Positions 24,393 through 33,436 of a stretch of 64,000 nt of DNA are shown here, piece by piece. Each line of letters starts with the position of its first letter. Within the stretch, counting starts at the first letter, position 1. Position numbers and translations under genes: made by a program. The stretch comes from [Clostridium] symbiosum (GTDB lineage: Bacteria; Bacillota; Clostridia; Lachnospirales; Lachnospiraceae): the NCBI GenBank assembly GCA_036419695.1, contig CP143946.1, positions 3,590,001 to 3,654,000 of the forward strand, written 5' to 3'. Under the pieces are notes generated by a model. It was not told where the DNA came from. It searched no databases and worked only from the letters and a program-made list of their open reading frames with translations.

Positions 24393-26303
24393 TTATTCCG
24401 CCGGGATAACGGGCTTATGGATTGTGAAACCGTTCTTTCCCCTCTCCTTTGTCTGGTAAAGCGCTCTGTCGGCATTCCTGTAAAGTTCCACGAACTGCAG
24501 GCCGCCCGACGGGTAGACCGCCACGCCGATGCTGGCGGATATATTCCATTTCATATCCTGGTATTCGATGACCGTGTCAAGGGAACGGGTAAGTTCCCCG
24601 GCTTTTCTCCGTACCGAGTCCATATCGGGTACCTCTGCAAAGGCCACAAACTCGTCGCCTCCAATCCGTCCCAGAATATCTTTGTTCTCAAAATGTCTTT
24701 TGATAATTCCGGTAAATTCCCGGATACAGTAATCCCCGAACACGTGCCCCAGCTGATCATTCACTTTCTTAAAGTTATCAATGTCAAAGATAAAGAAAGC
24801 ATACATTCCCGGCCTGTGTTCAGCCAGGACGGCCTCTATCAGCCGTTCCGTTTCCGTCTTGGTATAAAACTGGGTCATCTCATCCATCACGGCCTGCATT
24901 TCCTTTTCCTTCTCCTCCTCAATGTTCTTCCTGTAGGTGAACATATGGATCGAATCGTCTTCCGAGGAGTAAAAAATATAAGCGTCTATCCGCATCCAGA
25001 AATAGTTCGTCCCATCCTGTGTAATCTGAAAATCATAGCGCAGATGGTTATTGCCGCTCTCATATTCTTTTATCACATTGGATGGTTCAAAGGTACTGAC
25101 ATAGCCTTCCCGGAATTCTTCTTTAATCTGTTTTTCAGCGATAACATGCAGTCCTTCACTGTACGGCAGATCCCCGGCGCCAAGGCTCCCGAAATACGCT
25201 TCCGTCCTCTTACCCACGGTACAGTTTTTCGTGATGTTCAGCTCATAAATATTATCATAGAGCTGCTCCGTAGCCCTCTTAAAGCTGCCCTGTCTCTCTT
25301 CCATCAGCTCAGTAATCTGTTTGTTAAAATTGCGGATCACGGCCGTGATGACAATCAGAACCGTCACAATAATGAGCAAAAGCAATATCGCTGTCATGTA
25401 AAGCTGAATCCTGATGGAACTGAGTATCTGTCCCGTGTCCTGTTCCACGGTCAGATACCAGGAAAGCTCCGGTATATAACGGGCGACCACATAGCTTTTT
25501 TCCGTCCCTTTCTCACCCTGGGATGCCCAAACCTCCAGATTTGTATCCGATGACTTCCAGTCCAGCACCTGTCCCCTGATGGTTTCGCAGCCGTTGATTT
25601 TAAACCAGTCCCTCTGTTCGTATCCGTTATATGTCGTCGATACCTCGATCATTCCATCCCGGTTCAGCAGGCTGGCCGTCACATCGAATTTATCTTCATA
25701 GCCCTGAAGCAGCTCTTTCAGATATTCAATGCGGATTCCGACGCCGACAATCCCCAGTGTGGAACCATCGTCCGCCTTTACCTTGCAGTTCACAAACACG
25801 GTAATCACATTGTCCGCCCCTGCCACTTCATCATTATCTACATTCAGGGAATATTCCTCATCACTTTGAAGCAGTTTGTAGTACCAGGTGTTTTCCGGAC
25901 TGTCCTCAGTCAGTATACGGTCGACCCCGTTGAAATTGTAATAGCGCGATGAGGCGGCAGAAACAAGAAATACAGAATCAAAACCGTATTTTTCACGGTA
26001 TGTGTCGAGATATGTTTTCGTCGTTTTAATATACTCCTCATCCTCCAGGCGGGAAGATTCCTCCAAAAGATGATTCTTAAGCAGGCTGTCATGGGCCATC
26101 GTCAGCGAGATGTTGACCGGCTTTGCAAATTTCGTCGACAACTGGTAATAAATTCCCTCTGCCGTCAGGGACGACACCTGCTCAATGCTGTCGAGAGAAG
26201 CCTCATAGTTGGCCCGGTAGCTGAGCATTGCCGTGAGGGCAAAGCCGATTACCAGAATCAGGCTGACCAATACATTCGTCTTAAAAAGCCTGTTATTTTC
26301 CAT
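24393..26303 (-). CDS. membrane diguanylate cyclase with Cache-type sensor, PAS-like and GGDEF domains
   Basis: A 636-residue protein: membrane helix about 8-28, a large extracytoplasmic double-Cache-like sensor (about 35-300), second helix about 302-325, a PAS-like region (about 345-460) and a GGDEF domain with the intact GGDEF at 548-552 (RIGGDEFVAFAE). An RxxD product-inhibition site is not obvious. It should make cyclic di-GMP in response to an external small molecule; Cache domains often bind amino acids or carboxylates. GGGAGGGG precedes the ATG. No EAL domain is fused or adjacent. It stands between gpmI and a phosphatase gene. Confidence 0.92.
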   Translation of the reverse strand: MENNRLFKTNVLVSLILVIGFALTAMLSYRANYEASLDSIEQVSSLTAEGIYYQLSTKFAKPVNISLTMAHDSLLKNHLLEESSRLEDEEYIKTTKTYLDTYREKYGFDSVFLVSAASSRYYNFNGVDRILTEDSPENTWYYKLLQSDEEYSLNVDNDEVAGADNVITVFVNCKVKADDGSTLGIVGVGIRIEYLKELLQGYEDKFDVTASLLNRDGMIEVSTTYNGYEQRDWFKINGCETIRGQVLDWKSSDTNLEVWASQGEKGTEKSYVVARYIPELSWYLTVEQDTGQILSSIRIQLYMTAILLLLIIVTVLIVITAVIRNFNKQITELMEERQGSFKRATEQLYDNIYELNITKNCTVGKRTEAYFGSLGAGDLPYSEGLHVIAEKQIKEEFREGYVSTFEPSNVIKEYESGNNHLRYDFQITQDGTNYFWMRIDAYIFYSSEDDSIHMFTYRKNIEEEKEKEMQAVMDEMTQFYTKTETERLIEAVLAEHRPGMYAFFIFDIDNFKKVNDQLGHVFGDYCIREFTGIIKRHFENKDILGRIGGDEFVAFAEVPDMDSVRRKAGELTRSLDTVIEYQDMKWNISASIGVAVYPSGGLQFVELYRNADRALYQTKERGKNGFTIHKPVIPAE

Positions 26304-26432
26304 TCCAGCCCCTCCCTCCTTCGTAAAAAAGAATCACGTTTTTTTCCGTCCCGTCCTTTTGTATCCGGCGGCAGCCGAAACAGACGCCGCACCTGCTTTT
26401 GGTGTTCCCGTAACTCCGGTCCGTTACCCGCC

Positions 26433-27170
26433 TCACTTAAGGAAACTGTTCCGCAGCGATTCAAGCTCCGTCTCCGTCACGCCGTATTGGCCAAGGTATT
26501 GGGGAAGGGATACTTCCCTGTAGAAATCCAGAAGGCGCTCCATGCTCTGTGCATCCGATCTCATGAAAGGCTCCATCCTGCCTCTCGTCTCCTCATCCAG
26601 CATACCCAGCAGTTTGTCCATGCCTTTTTTGTTATATGTATAAGTCACTTCATAATCAGCCGTTATATCTTCCTCCGCGATACCGCAGAGATAGTAAATG
26701 CAGGATGCCAGAATCCCGGTTCTGTCTTTCCCGGCCGTACAGTGGAAAAGAACGGCTCCCCGCTCCAGGCCGGCAATCAGCTTCTTTACCGCCTCGGCCA
26801 GAAGGGCGCCGTGGTTCTTAACAATATTCAGGTAACCTTCCGTCAGGCTCCCGGCAAACGCTTTCTCCGCCGATTCCGTTATATCCTTTGTATCAATCTG
26901 CTCTGTCTGTATCGGGCAGTGATACCACTCCACTCCCTCCGGCACCGCATCCGCGGCAGTCTCTATCTCCGACAGGCTGCGCAGATCCAGGACCGTCTTA
27001 ACTCCGTATTCAGTCAGCCGTTTCCACTCCTCCTCAGTCAGGTTATGAAGGGCTCCGGCCCTCAGGAGTTTCCCAAAAGCAGTTACCCTGCCGTCGGCCG
27101 TCTCAAATCCTCCCATATCTCTTATATTAAGTCCGTGCTCCAGCCGAAGTCTTCTGACCGGTCTGTCCAT
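26433..27170 (-). CDS. tyrosine/serine protein phosphatase (Y_phosphatase3 type)
   Basis: A 245-residue protein with the active-site loop H143-C144-TAGKDRTG (C-x5-R with an extra Lys), typical of the atypical dual-specificity or lipid phosphatases of the Y_phosphatase3 family, such as Listeria LipA and mycobacterial PtpB. The N-terminal NIRDMGGFETADGRV is the usual opening of this family (N-x-R-D-x-G-G). Substrates may be phosphotyrosine, phosphoserine or phosphoinositides. AAAGGGG precedes the ATG. A likely promoter with a TATAAT box reads from about 27235 on the minus strand. Confidence 0.9.
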   Translation of the reverse strand: MDRPVRRLRLEHGLNIRDMGGFETADGRVTAFGKLLRAGALHNLTEEEWKRLTEYGVKTVLDLRSLSEIETAADAVPEGVEWYHCPIQTEQIDTKDITESAEKAFAGSLTEGYLNIVKNHGALLAEAVKKLIAGLERGAVLFHCTAGKDRTGILASCIYYLCGIAEEDITADYEVTYTYNKKGMDKLLGMLDEETRGRMEPFMRSDAQSMERLLDFYREVSLPQYLGQYGVTETELESLRNSFLK

Positions 27171-27342
27171 ATTTTCCGTCCCCTTTCAGTCGTTGTAAAA
27201 CTTGTTTGATTCTTATAATAATTTATTATATCACAGCGAAACAAGTGTTTCAATGTCTCTGCCATTCCGGTTATGATTGGAAAAATGCGAATTCGGTAAT
27301 TTATTATTACCACTTCCTGCGGGTGTGCATCCTCGCGGAGCG

Positions 27343-27381
27343 TTTTTAATTCATAGGACGTAATTTCCTATGAATTAAAAA
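27343..27381. repeat. CATAGGA hairpin fused to the tpiA terminator, family copy A
   Basis: A 16-bp stem (TTTTTAATTCATAGGA with its complement) and seven-base loop. On the minus strand it begins in the T-tract of the tpiA terminator. Similar hairpins lie at 29466-29505 and, decayed, near 46525-46556. Confidence 0.7.
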
Positions 27382-27383
27382 AA

Positions 27384-27414
27384 GGAGCCGCCTGACGCTC
27401 TGTCATTCGGCTCC
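27384..27414 (-). terminator. tpiA terminator
   Basis: A seven-base GGAGCCG/CGGCTCC stem that on the minus strand is followed by seven Ts. Confidence 0.85.
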
Positions 27415-27447
27415 TGCATTGTTAAAACAGCTTATTACTAAAAAGAC

Positions 27448-28197
27448 TTATTTGTAATTAACGATTTTCCCGAATTCTTCTTTCAGGGAAGCGCCGCCTA
27501 CAAGGCCGCCGTCGATATCCGGCTGAGCAAACAGTTCCGCAGCGTTTCCGCCGTTTACAGAACCGCCGTACTGGATGCGGATTGCCTCTGCCGTCGCCTC
27601 GTCGTAGATCTCTCCGATGCATACGCGGATTGCCGCACATACTTCTTCCGCCTGCTCCGTTGTGGCCGTCTTGCCTGTTCCGATAGCCCAGATTGGCTCA
27701 TAGGCGATTACGGCAGTTTGGGCCTGCTCTGCGGTTACGTCTAGGAAAGCAATCTTGATCTGCTGGCGGATCCAGTCGATCGTGATACCCTGTTCTCTCT
27801 GTGCCAGAGTTTCACCGCAGCATACGATTGGTGTAAGGCCGTGTTCAAATGCCTTCAGGACTTTCTTATTTACGGTCTCATTTGTCTCGGCAAAGTACTC
27901 TCTTCTCTCGGAATGTCCGATAATCACATATTTCACGCCCGCGTCCGTGAGCATGTTCGGTGCGATTTCTCCGGTGTACGCGCCTTTTTCTTCAAAGTAC
28001 ATGTTTTCGGCGCCCACTGCGATATTGCTTCCCTTGCAGGCTTCTACGACAGGGATGATATCGATAGCCGGAACACAGAAAACGACGTCCGTCTCTTCTG
28101 AAGCTACCAGTGGTTTTAATGTATTTACAAGGGCAACCGCCTCCGTTGGGGTCATGTTCATCTTCCAGTTGCCTGCAACAATTTTTCTTCTTGCCAT
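27448..28197 (-). CDS. tpiA: triose-phosphate isomerase
   Basis: A 249-residue TIM-barrel enzyme. It begins ARRKIVAGNWKMN with the catalytic Lys, then has VIIGHSERRE (catalytic His) and AYEPIWAIGTGKTAT (catalytic Glu and the loop 6 hinge), ending with the phosphate-binding YGGSVNGGNA and GGLVGGASL. It interconverts dihydroxyacetone phosphate and glyceraldehyde 3-phosphate. GGAGG precedes the ATG, 29 bp after the pgk stop, so pgk and tpiA form an operon. Confidence 0.98.
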   Translation of the reverse strand: MARRKIVAGNWKMNMTPTEAVALVNTLKPLVASEETDVVFCVPAIDIIPVVEACKGSNIAVGAENMYFEEKGAYTGEIAPNMLTDAGVKYVIIGHSERREYFAETNETVNKKVLKAFEHGLTPIVCCGETLAQREQGITIDWIRQQIKIAFLDVTAEQAQTAVIAYEPIWAIGTGKTATTEQAEEVCAAIRVCIGEIYDEATAEAIRIQYGGSVNGGNAAELFAQPDIDGGLVGGASLKEEFGKIVNYK

Positions 28198-28226
28198 CTT
28201 TTTATCCTCCTACACTCCGTTTCGTC

Positions 28227-29432
28227 TTATCGATCGTTGGCTGCCGCCACGCCGGGAAGCTCTTTGCCTTCCAGGAATTCCAGGGAAGCTCCGCCGCCCG
28301 TGGAAATATGGCTCATCTTATCTCCAAAACCAAGCTGGTTCACTGCGGCCGCAGAGTCTCCTCCGCCAATGATGGTAGTTGCCTCCGTCTCAGCCAGAGC
28401 TTTGGCCACGGCAATCGTTCCCTTTGCAAGGACGGGGTTCTCAAATACGCCCATTGGCCCGTTCCATACGACTGTCTTTGCGGATTTTACGGCCTCCGCA
28501 TAGAGTTTTGCCGTCTCGGTTCCGATATCGAGTCCCATTGTATCTGCCGGGATCGCGTCTACCGCTACATAGCGGACCTCGATCGGCGCATCGATTGGGT
28601 TCGGGAAGGATTCTGCCACGGCGGCATCTACGGGAAGGAGCAGGTTCTTGCCGAGTTTTTCAGCCTTCTCCACCATCTCTCTGCAGTAATCTAATTTCGT
28701 GTCGTCCACCAGGGATTTTCCAATCTCAAGTCCCTGTGCCTTTAAGAAGGTAAATGCCATGCCACCGCCGATAATCAGGGTATCACATTTTTCAAGAAGG
28801 TTTGAAATAACATTCAGTTTGTCGGCAACCTTGGCTCCGCCCAGGATTGCAACGAAAGGACGTACCGGACTGTCAACGGCATTGCCGAGGAAATCGATCT
28901 CTTTCTGCATTAAGTAGCCGACAGCGGCCTCTGAAACATACTGGGTTACGCCGACGTTGGAGCAGTGCGCCCTGTGGGCCGTACCGAATGCGTCGTCCAC
29001 ATAAACCTCACACAGAGATGCCAGCTCTTTGCTGAACGCTTCTCCGTTCTTTGTCTCTTCCGCTCTGTAACGCGTATTCTCCAGTAATACCACGTCTCCG
29101 TCCTTCATGGCGGCTACGGCTGCCTTTGCATTTGGTCCCACTACCTCGGGATCCGCTGCAAACTTTACTTCCTGTCCGAGTAATTCGGAAAGGCGTACGG
29201 CTACCGGCGCTAAGGAAAGTTCCGGTTTCGGCTCGCCCTTCGGTTTGCCAAGGTGGGAACAGAGAATCACTTTTCCGCCGTCTCCGATTAATTTCTTAAT
29301 AGTCGGAAGGGCTGCCACCAAACGGTTCTCGTCGGTGATTTTACCTTCCTTTAACGGTACGTTGAAGTCACAGCGTACCAGAACTTTTTTGCCTTTCACA
29401 TTGATATCATCAACTGATTTCTTATTCAGCAT
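28227..29432 (-). CDS. pgk: phosphoglycerate kinase
   Basis: A 401-residue PGK. Family signature KKVLVRCDFNVPL is near the start, followed by the substrate-binding LCSHLGKPKG, ILGGAKVADK in the hinge region and nucleotide-binding GGGDSAAAVNQLG near the C-terminus. It makes ATP from 1,3-bisphosphoglycerate. AAGGAG precedes the ATG. It is 188 bp downstream of gap, which has its own terminator, so pgk and tpiA probably also have a promoter in that spacer. Confidence 0.98.
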   Translation of the reverse strand: MLNKKSVDDINVKGKKVLVRCDFNVPLKEGKITDENRLVAALPTIKKLIGDGGKVILCSHLGKPKGEPKPELSLAPVAVRLSELLGQEVKFAADPEVVGPNAKAAVAAMKDGDVVLLENTRYRAEETKNGEAFSKELASLCEVYVDDAFGTAHRAHCSNVGVTQYVSEAAVGYLMQKEIDFLGNAVDSPVRPFVAILGGAKVADKLNVISNLLEKCDTLIIGGGMAFTFLKAQGLEIGKSLVDDTKLDYCREMVEKAEKLGKNLLLPVDAAVAESFPNPIDAPIEVRYVAVDAIPADTMGLDIGTETAKLYAEAVKSAKTVVWNGPMGVFENPVLAKGTIAVAKALAETEATTIIGGGDSAAAVNQLGFGDKMSHISTGGGASLEFLEGKELPGVAAANDR

Positions 29433-29465
29433 GCAAAATGCTCCTTTCTTGACTGTCTATGAGGC

Positions 29466-29505
29466 TTTTTCATATCATAGGAGCGCTTTCCTGTGATATG
29501 AAAAA
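29466..29505. repeat. CATAGGA hairpin between gap and pgk, family copy B
   Basis: A 17-bp stem with one G-T pair (TTTTTCATATCATAGGA against TCCTGTGATATGAAAAA). On the minus strand it begins within the T-tract of the gap terminator, the same geometry as at tpiA. Confidence 0.7.
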
Positions 29506-29506
29506 A

Positions 29507-29529
29507 GGTCCGGTCCCGAGGACCGGACC
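29507..29529 (-). terminator. gap terminator
   Basis: A perfect 10-bp GC-rich stem (GGTCCGGTCC/GGACCGGACC) with a three-base loop, followed on the minus strand by six Ts. Confidence 0.85.
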
Positions 29530-29620
29530 CATGTTGAATCCTTATTATGCTTGTTCGCTCTCTCCGTTCACAAAGAAACGGGGATCCAATCACTGCAAAT
29601 ACGTTCTGCCGTCTCTCCGA

Positions 29621-30634
29621 TTATGATAATTCTGCGAAGTATTTGATTGTACGAACCATCTGGCTTGTATAGGAGTTTTCGTTGTCATACCAGGAAACAA
29701 CCTGTACCTGATATAAGTCGTCGCCGATAGGGGAAACCATGGTCTGTGTTGCATCGAATAAAGAACCATATCTTATGCCAACGATATCGGAGGAAACGAT
29801 CTCATCCTCTGTGTAACCAAAGGACTCAGTGGAAGCTGCTTTCATAGCTGCGTTGATTTCTTCTTTCGTAACACCAGCTTTTTTAACTACTGCTACAAGG
29901 ATTGTTGTGGAACCTGTCGGTACCGGAACACGCTGTGCGGAACCGATTAATTTGCCGTTTAATTCCGGAATTACAAGGCCGATTGCTTTTGCAGCGCCTG
30001 TGGAGTTTGGAACGATATTAACAGCGCCTGCTCTTGCTCTTCTTAAATCGCCTTTTCTGTGTGGTCCGTCGAGGATCATCTGATCGCCTGTGTATGCATG
30101 GATTGTGGACATGATACCGGACTGAATCGGAGCATAGTCGTTTAATGCCTTAGCCATAGGAGCCAGACAGTTTGTTGTACAGGATGCTGCGGAGATAATG
30201 GTATCTTCTTTTGTCAGTATGTCGTGGTTTACATTGAAAACGACTGTAGGAAGGTCATTTCCTGCCGGAGCGGAGATAACTACTTTCTTAGCGCCTGCAT
30301 CGATATGAGCCTGTGCTTTTGCTTTTGATGTATAAAAACCGGTACATTCTAATACGACGTCTACACCGATCTCTCCCCAAGGAAGTTCAGCAGCGTTAGC
30401 TTTAGCGTAGATTGTGATCTTCTTGCCGTCTACAACGATGTAATCTTCGCCTGCTTCTACGGTATGTCCTTCGTATCTGCCCTGTGCAGAATCATACTTT
30501 AAAAGATGGGCTAACATTGTTGGATTTGTTAAGTCGTTGATTGCTACTACCTCGTAACCTTCAGCGCCAAACATCTGTCTGAATGCCAGACGGCCAATGC
30601 GGCCAAAACCATTGATTGCAACTTTTACTGCCAT
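29621..30634 (-). CDS. gap: glyceraldehyde-3-phosphate dehydrogenase, type I
   Basis: A 337-residue GAPDH with the NAD-binding INGFGRIGRLAFR start, the catalytic cysteine (about residue 152) in SAASCTTNCLAP and the conserved HAYTGDQ and WYDNENSY segments. D at the end of the second strand (INDLT) favours NAD over NADP. It performs the oxidative step of glycolysis. AGGAGG precedes the ATG. Codon use is visibly more biased toward T/A-ending preferred codons than neighbours, as expected for a highly expressed gene. It has its own promoter and terminator. Confidence 0.98.
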   Translation of the reverse strand: MAVKVAINGFGRIGRLAFRQMFGAEGYEVVAINDLTNPTMLAHLLKYDSAQGRYEGHTVEAGEDYIVVDGKKITIYAKANAAELPWGEIGVDVVLECTGFYTSKAKAQAHIDAGAKKVVISAPAGNDLPTVVFNVNHDILTKEDTIISAASCTTNCLAPMAKALNDYAPIQSGIMSTIHAYTGDQMILDGPHRKGDLRRARAGAVNIVPNSTGAAKAIGLVIPELNGKLIGSAQRVPVPTGSTTILVAVVKKAGVTKEEINAAMKAASTESFGYTEDEIVSSDIVGIRYGSLFDATQTMVSPIGDDLYQVQVVSWYDNENSYTSQMVRTIKYFAELS

Positions 30635-30698
30635 GATTTCATTCCTCCTAAGAATATATTAAATTCATGATTGTTAAATAATAATCAACCTACCTTGT

Positions 30699-30727
30699 AT
30701 TGTAACCAATTAATCCCAAAATAGCAA
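30699..30727 (-). promoter_or_regulatory. gap promoter
   Basis: On the minus strand TTGCTA, 17-base spacer, TACAAT, 65 bases before the gap ATG. The rest of the divergent spacer (30728-30989) is AT-rich, with a GC-rich block near 30820-30850, and shows no gene. Confidence 0.7.
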
Positions 30728-30989
30728 GGGGTTTTTTGAAATTTCATAAATATTATTCCCGCTCCTTCGCATTTCATCCGCGGTATTTGCCTGCTTGTGC
30801 AAAATTTTGTAATTTTGTTTGGCGGACGCCGACGAAACGGATGCTGCCGCCAAATCTCACGCTTCGTAGCAAATAAACTACCAAAACATGAAACAACATG
30901 GTAAAATACCATCATAGTATGATTGAAACAGATAAAAATATAAATTTCCGAAGAATAAAAAATGAAACAGATTTATAAGGAGGTGCGCC

Positions 30990-32618
30990 GTGGATCAGAC
31001 AGATTCCCGGAATGCGCTTGAAAAAGAGCTGTACCGCTCTTTTACACTGTTATCCGCATTCGTTATCGTATTTTCACTGGCAATTACCCTGTATTTTGAT
31101 ATTACGAGGCAGCGCCGGGATATGGACGCCATCATAAGCGGCACCGCCTCTTATATTGCCTCCATGCCGGAGGTCATTTCCATGCTCGAGGACGGTTATC
31201 CCAGCAATGTGGCCAAAGAGGATATCGACTCTCTCAGCGCCAATATCCCCGACATCAGCGTTGTCGTCATCTATAACAACAACGGACTGCGTTTCTATCA
31301 CACGGACCGCCTGAAGACGGGCGAAACTTTTGTGGACGGGGATGAAACCATGATCTTACAGGGGAGCGAACCATATATCACAACGGGATACGGGACAAAG
31401 GGCGCCCAGAGGCGCGCTTTCCATGCAGTCAAGAGAAAAGACGGAAAAATCATCGGTTTTGTCATGGCTTCCGTCTTTACCGCGCATATATCGGCGAGAC
31501 ACCGGAACATACTGCTTGTGCATATAGCGATTTTCTTCCTGATGATGCTCGTCAGCATTCCGCTGACCCACGCCTTTATCCGGTTTTTAAGAAAATCCCT
31601 GATGGGCTTTAATCCCCATGAGCTTCTCAACATGTACATACGGCAGGACGAGGTGATGAACGCCATTGAGGAAGGCCTGATCGCCACGGATACCGAGGGT
31701 AAGATCCTGTTTTCCAACATTGTCGCCAGAAATCTCTTTCACGACGGCCCCGAGGAAGGCCCTCCGCTGATGGGAAAATATTTCCGCGAGCTTTACCCCG
31801 CCACAAATTTCGACTCGGTTGTAAGTACGGGCAAATCCGTCCACCGACAGTCCTGTATGATCGGCGGCCGTTCGATCCTGATGAATGAAATTCCGATCCA
31901 GGGGAAAGGCAAAAAACCGATTCAGGGCATGCTCGTAATCATGGTGGATCGAACGGATATGCTCGCCATGTCCGACGAACTGTCCGGCACCAGGAGCATG
32001 CTTGATACGCTGCGCGCTTTTAACCATGAATTCTTAAATAAGCTCCATGTCATCCTGGGGTATCTCCAGATCGGGGAAATCGAGCAGGCCATACAGTTTA
32101 TCATCAACAGTAATCTGGTATCCAGCCAGTCCATCCGCGAGACGGCCGACTGTATCCGCGTATCCAGGATCTGCGCGCTGATTATCGGAAAAATGATGCA
32201 CGCCGCGGAGCTGGGTATCCGTCTGTCCCTGACACACGACAGCAGCTGCATCGAAAGTGAGCTGATTCTCCCTCAGGACGCCTTAATCACCATCATCGGC
32301 AACCTGCTGGAAAATGCCATAGAGGAACTGAACAGCTGCAAAAACCAGGACAATGAGCTGAAAGAGATCACGCTTGGAATCTACTGCCGCCCTGACTGCA
32401 ACATTATTACATGTGAGGACACCGGTGGCGGAATCAGCCAGGAACTGCTGGAGCATATTTTCGAAAAAGGCATTTCTTCCAAGGGCGAAACCCGTGGAAC
32501 CGGCCTCTATCTGCTTCGCCAGATTGCAGAAGAGTATAACGGGGATATCGCCATTGATACGGAAAAAGGCGAAGGTTCCTGTTTTACCCTCACCTTTACA
32601 AGAAAGGAGAACCTGTAA
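30990..32618 (+). CDS. sensor histidine kinase of the DcuS/CitA family
   Basis: A 542-residue kinase beginning at a GTG with AGGAGG six bases upstream. Architecture: helix about 18-38, extracytoplasmic PDC/Cache-like sensor to about 165, second helix about 170-192, PAS domain about 215-325, a SpoOB-like dimerisation helix with H346 in FNHEFLNKLH and an ATPase domain with NLLENAIEEL, CEDTGGGI and GTGLYLLRQI. This is the class that senses C4-dicarboxylates, citrate or similar carboxylates outside the cell. Its stop overlaps the response-regulator start. The nearest transport genes are GltS-type and TAXI genes 3-4 kb downstream, plausible targets. Confidence 0.93.
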   Translation: MDQTDSRNALEKELYRSFTLLSAFVIVFSLAITLYFDITRQRRDMDAIISGTASYIASMPEVISMLEDGYPSNVAKEDIDSLSANIPDISVVVIYNNNGLRFYHTDRLKTGETFVDGDETMILQGSEPYITTGYGTKGAQRRAFHAVKRKDGKIIGFVMASVFTAHISARHRNILLVHIAIFFLMMLVSIPLTHAFIRFLRKSLMGFNPHELLNMYIRQDEVMNAIEEGLIATDTEGKILFSNIVARNLFHDGPEEGPPLMGKYFRELYPATNFDSVVSTGKSVHRQSCMIGGRSILMNEIPIQGKGKKPIQGMLVIMVDRTDMLAMSDELSGTRSMLDTLRAFNHEFLNKLHVILGYLQIGEIEQAIQFIINSNLVSSQSIRETADCIRVSRICALIIGKMMHAAELGIRLSLTHDSSCIESELILPQDALITIIGNLLENAIEELNSCKNQDNELKEITLGIYCRPDCNIITCEDTGGGISQELLEHIFEKGISSKGETRGTGLYLLRQIAEEYNGDIAIDTEKGEGSCFTLTFTRKENL

Positions 32619-33304
32619 TGTATCAGGTCATTATCATAGAAGACGATCCCATGGTGGCGTCCATCAACAAACAGTATGTGGAGCTGACCCCTTCCTTCCG
32701 GGTGATTCATGTTTTTAAAAGCGGAATCGAGGCACTTGAGTATCTGAAAGAAAACGATGCGGATTTGATTATCCTGGATTACTATACCCCGCTTATGAAC
32801 GGCGCCGAATTTATCGATCAGCTCCATGCCATGGGCAAGGCGCCCTCAATCATCATGGTAACCTCGGCCAGCGATACGGACATCGTCCTCCAGCTCCTCT
32901 CCCGGGGTGTAATCGACTATCTTGTCAAACCGTTTGAGTATACCCGTTTTAAAGTGGCCCTGGATAAATACAGCCAGATGAAGGAGTATTTAAACCAGGC
33001 CAAAAGTAACATGGGGCAGGGTGAAATCGATAAGCTTTTGACCCGCCAGGAAAGCACCGGAACCGCCTCGGCTAACCTGGCGAAGGGGTTGAACGAGACG
33101 ACGCTTGGGCTGATACGCGCGTTTCTGAAAGAAAACAGGGATGACACGTATTCCAGTGAGCAGATTGCCGAACGGATTCATTTGTCACGGATTACAATCC
33201 GCAGATATATGAATTATATGGTAGAAACAGGGGAGCTTATCAGTACAATTGATTATCAGACCGGCGGAAGACCGTCAATCCGGTACCGGTATGTAAAAGA
33301 TTAG
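32618..33304 (+). CDS. response regulator of the DcuR/CitB family
   Basis: A 228-residue regulator: receiver domain 1-120 with acidic pocket E8-D9-D10, phospho-acceptor D54 in LIILDYYTP and the conserved Lys in DYLVKPF, then a linker and a C-terminal helix-turn-helix (about 175-222, SEQIAERIHLSRITIRRYMNY) of the CitB type. It is translationally coupled to the kinase (one-base TAATG overlap). By family it activates carboxylate uptake or fermentation genes. Its targets here are not shown by sequence; the downstream GltS-TAXI genes are the best guess. Confidence 0.93.
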   Translation: MYQVIIIEDDPMVASINKQYVELTPSFRVIHVFKSGIEALEYLKENDADLIILDYYTPLMNGAEFIDQLHAMGKAPSIIMVTSASDTDIVLQLLSRGVIDYLVKPFEYTRFKVALDKYSQMKEYLNQAKSNMGQGEIDKLLTRQESTGTASANLAKGLNETTLGLIRAFLKENRDDTYSSEQIAERIHLSRITIRRYMNYMVETGELISTIDYQTGGRPSIRYRYVKD

Positions 33305-33436
33305 AATTCCAGAGGATACCGGGCGCTGATTCCGTGGTAATTCCAGTTTTTCCCTAATGGTTTTCCAGTTATTATGTGTTAATATGATTTTGTAACAAAT
33401 ATGTAATAATTATGTAACAACTAAGGAGGAAAAACC

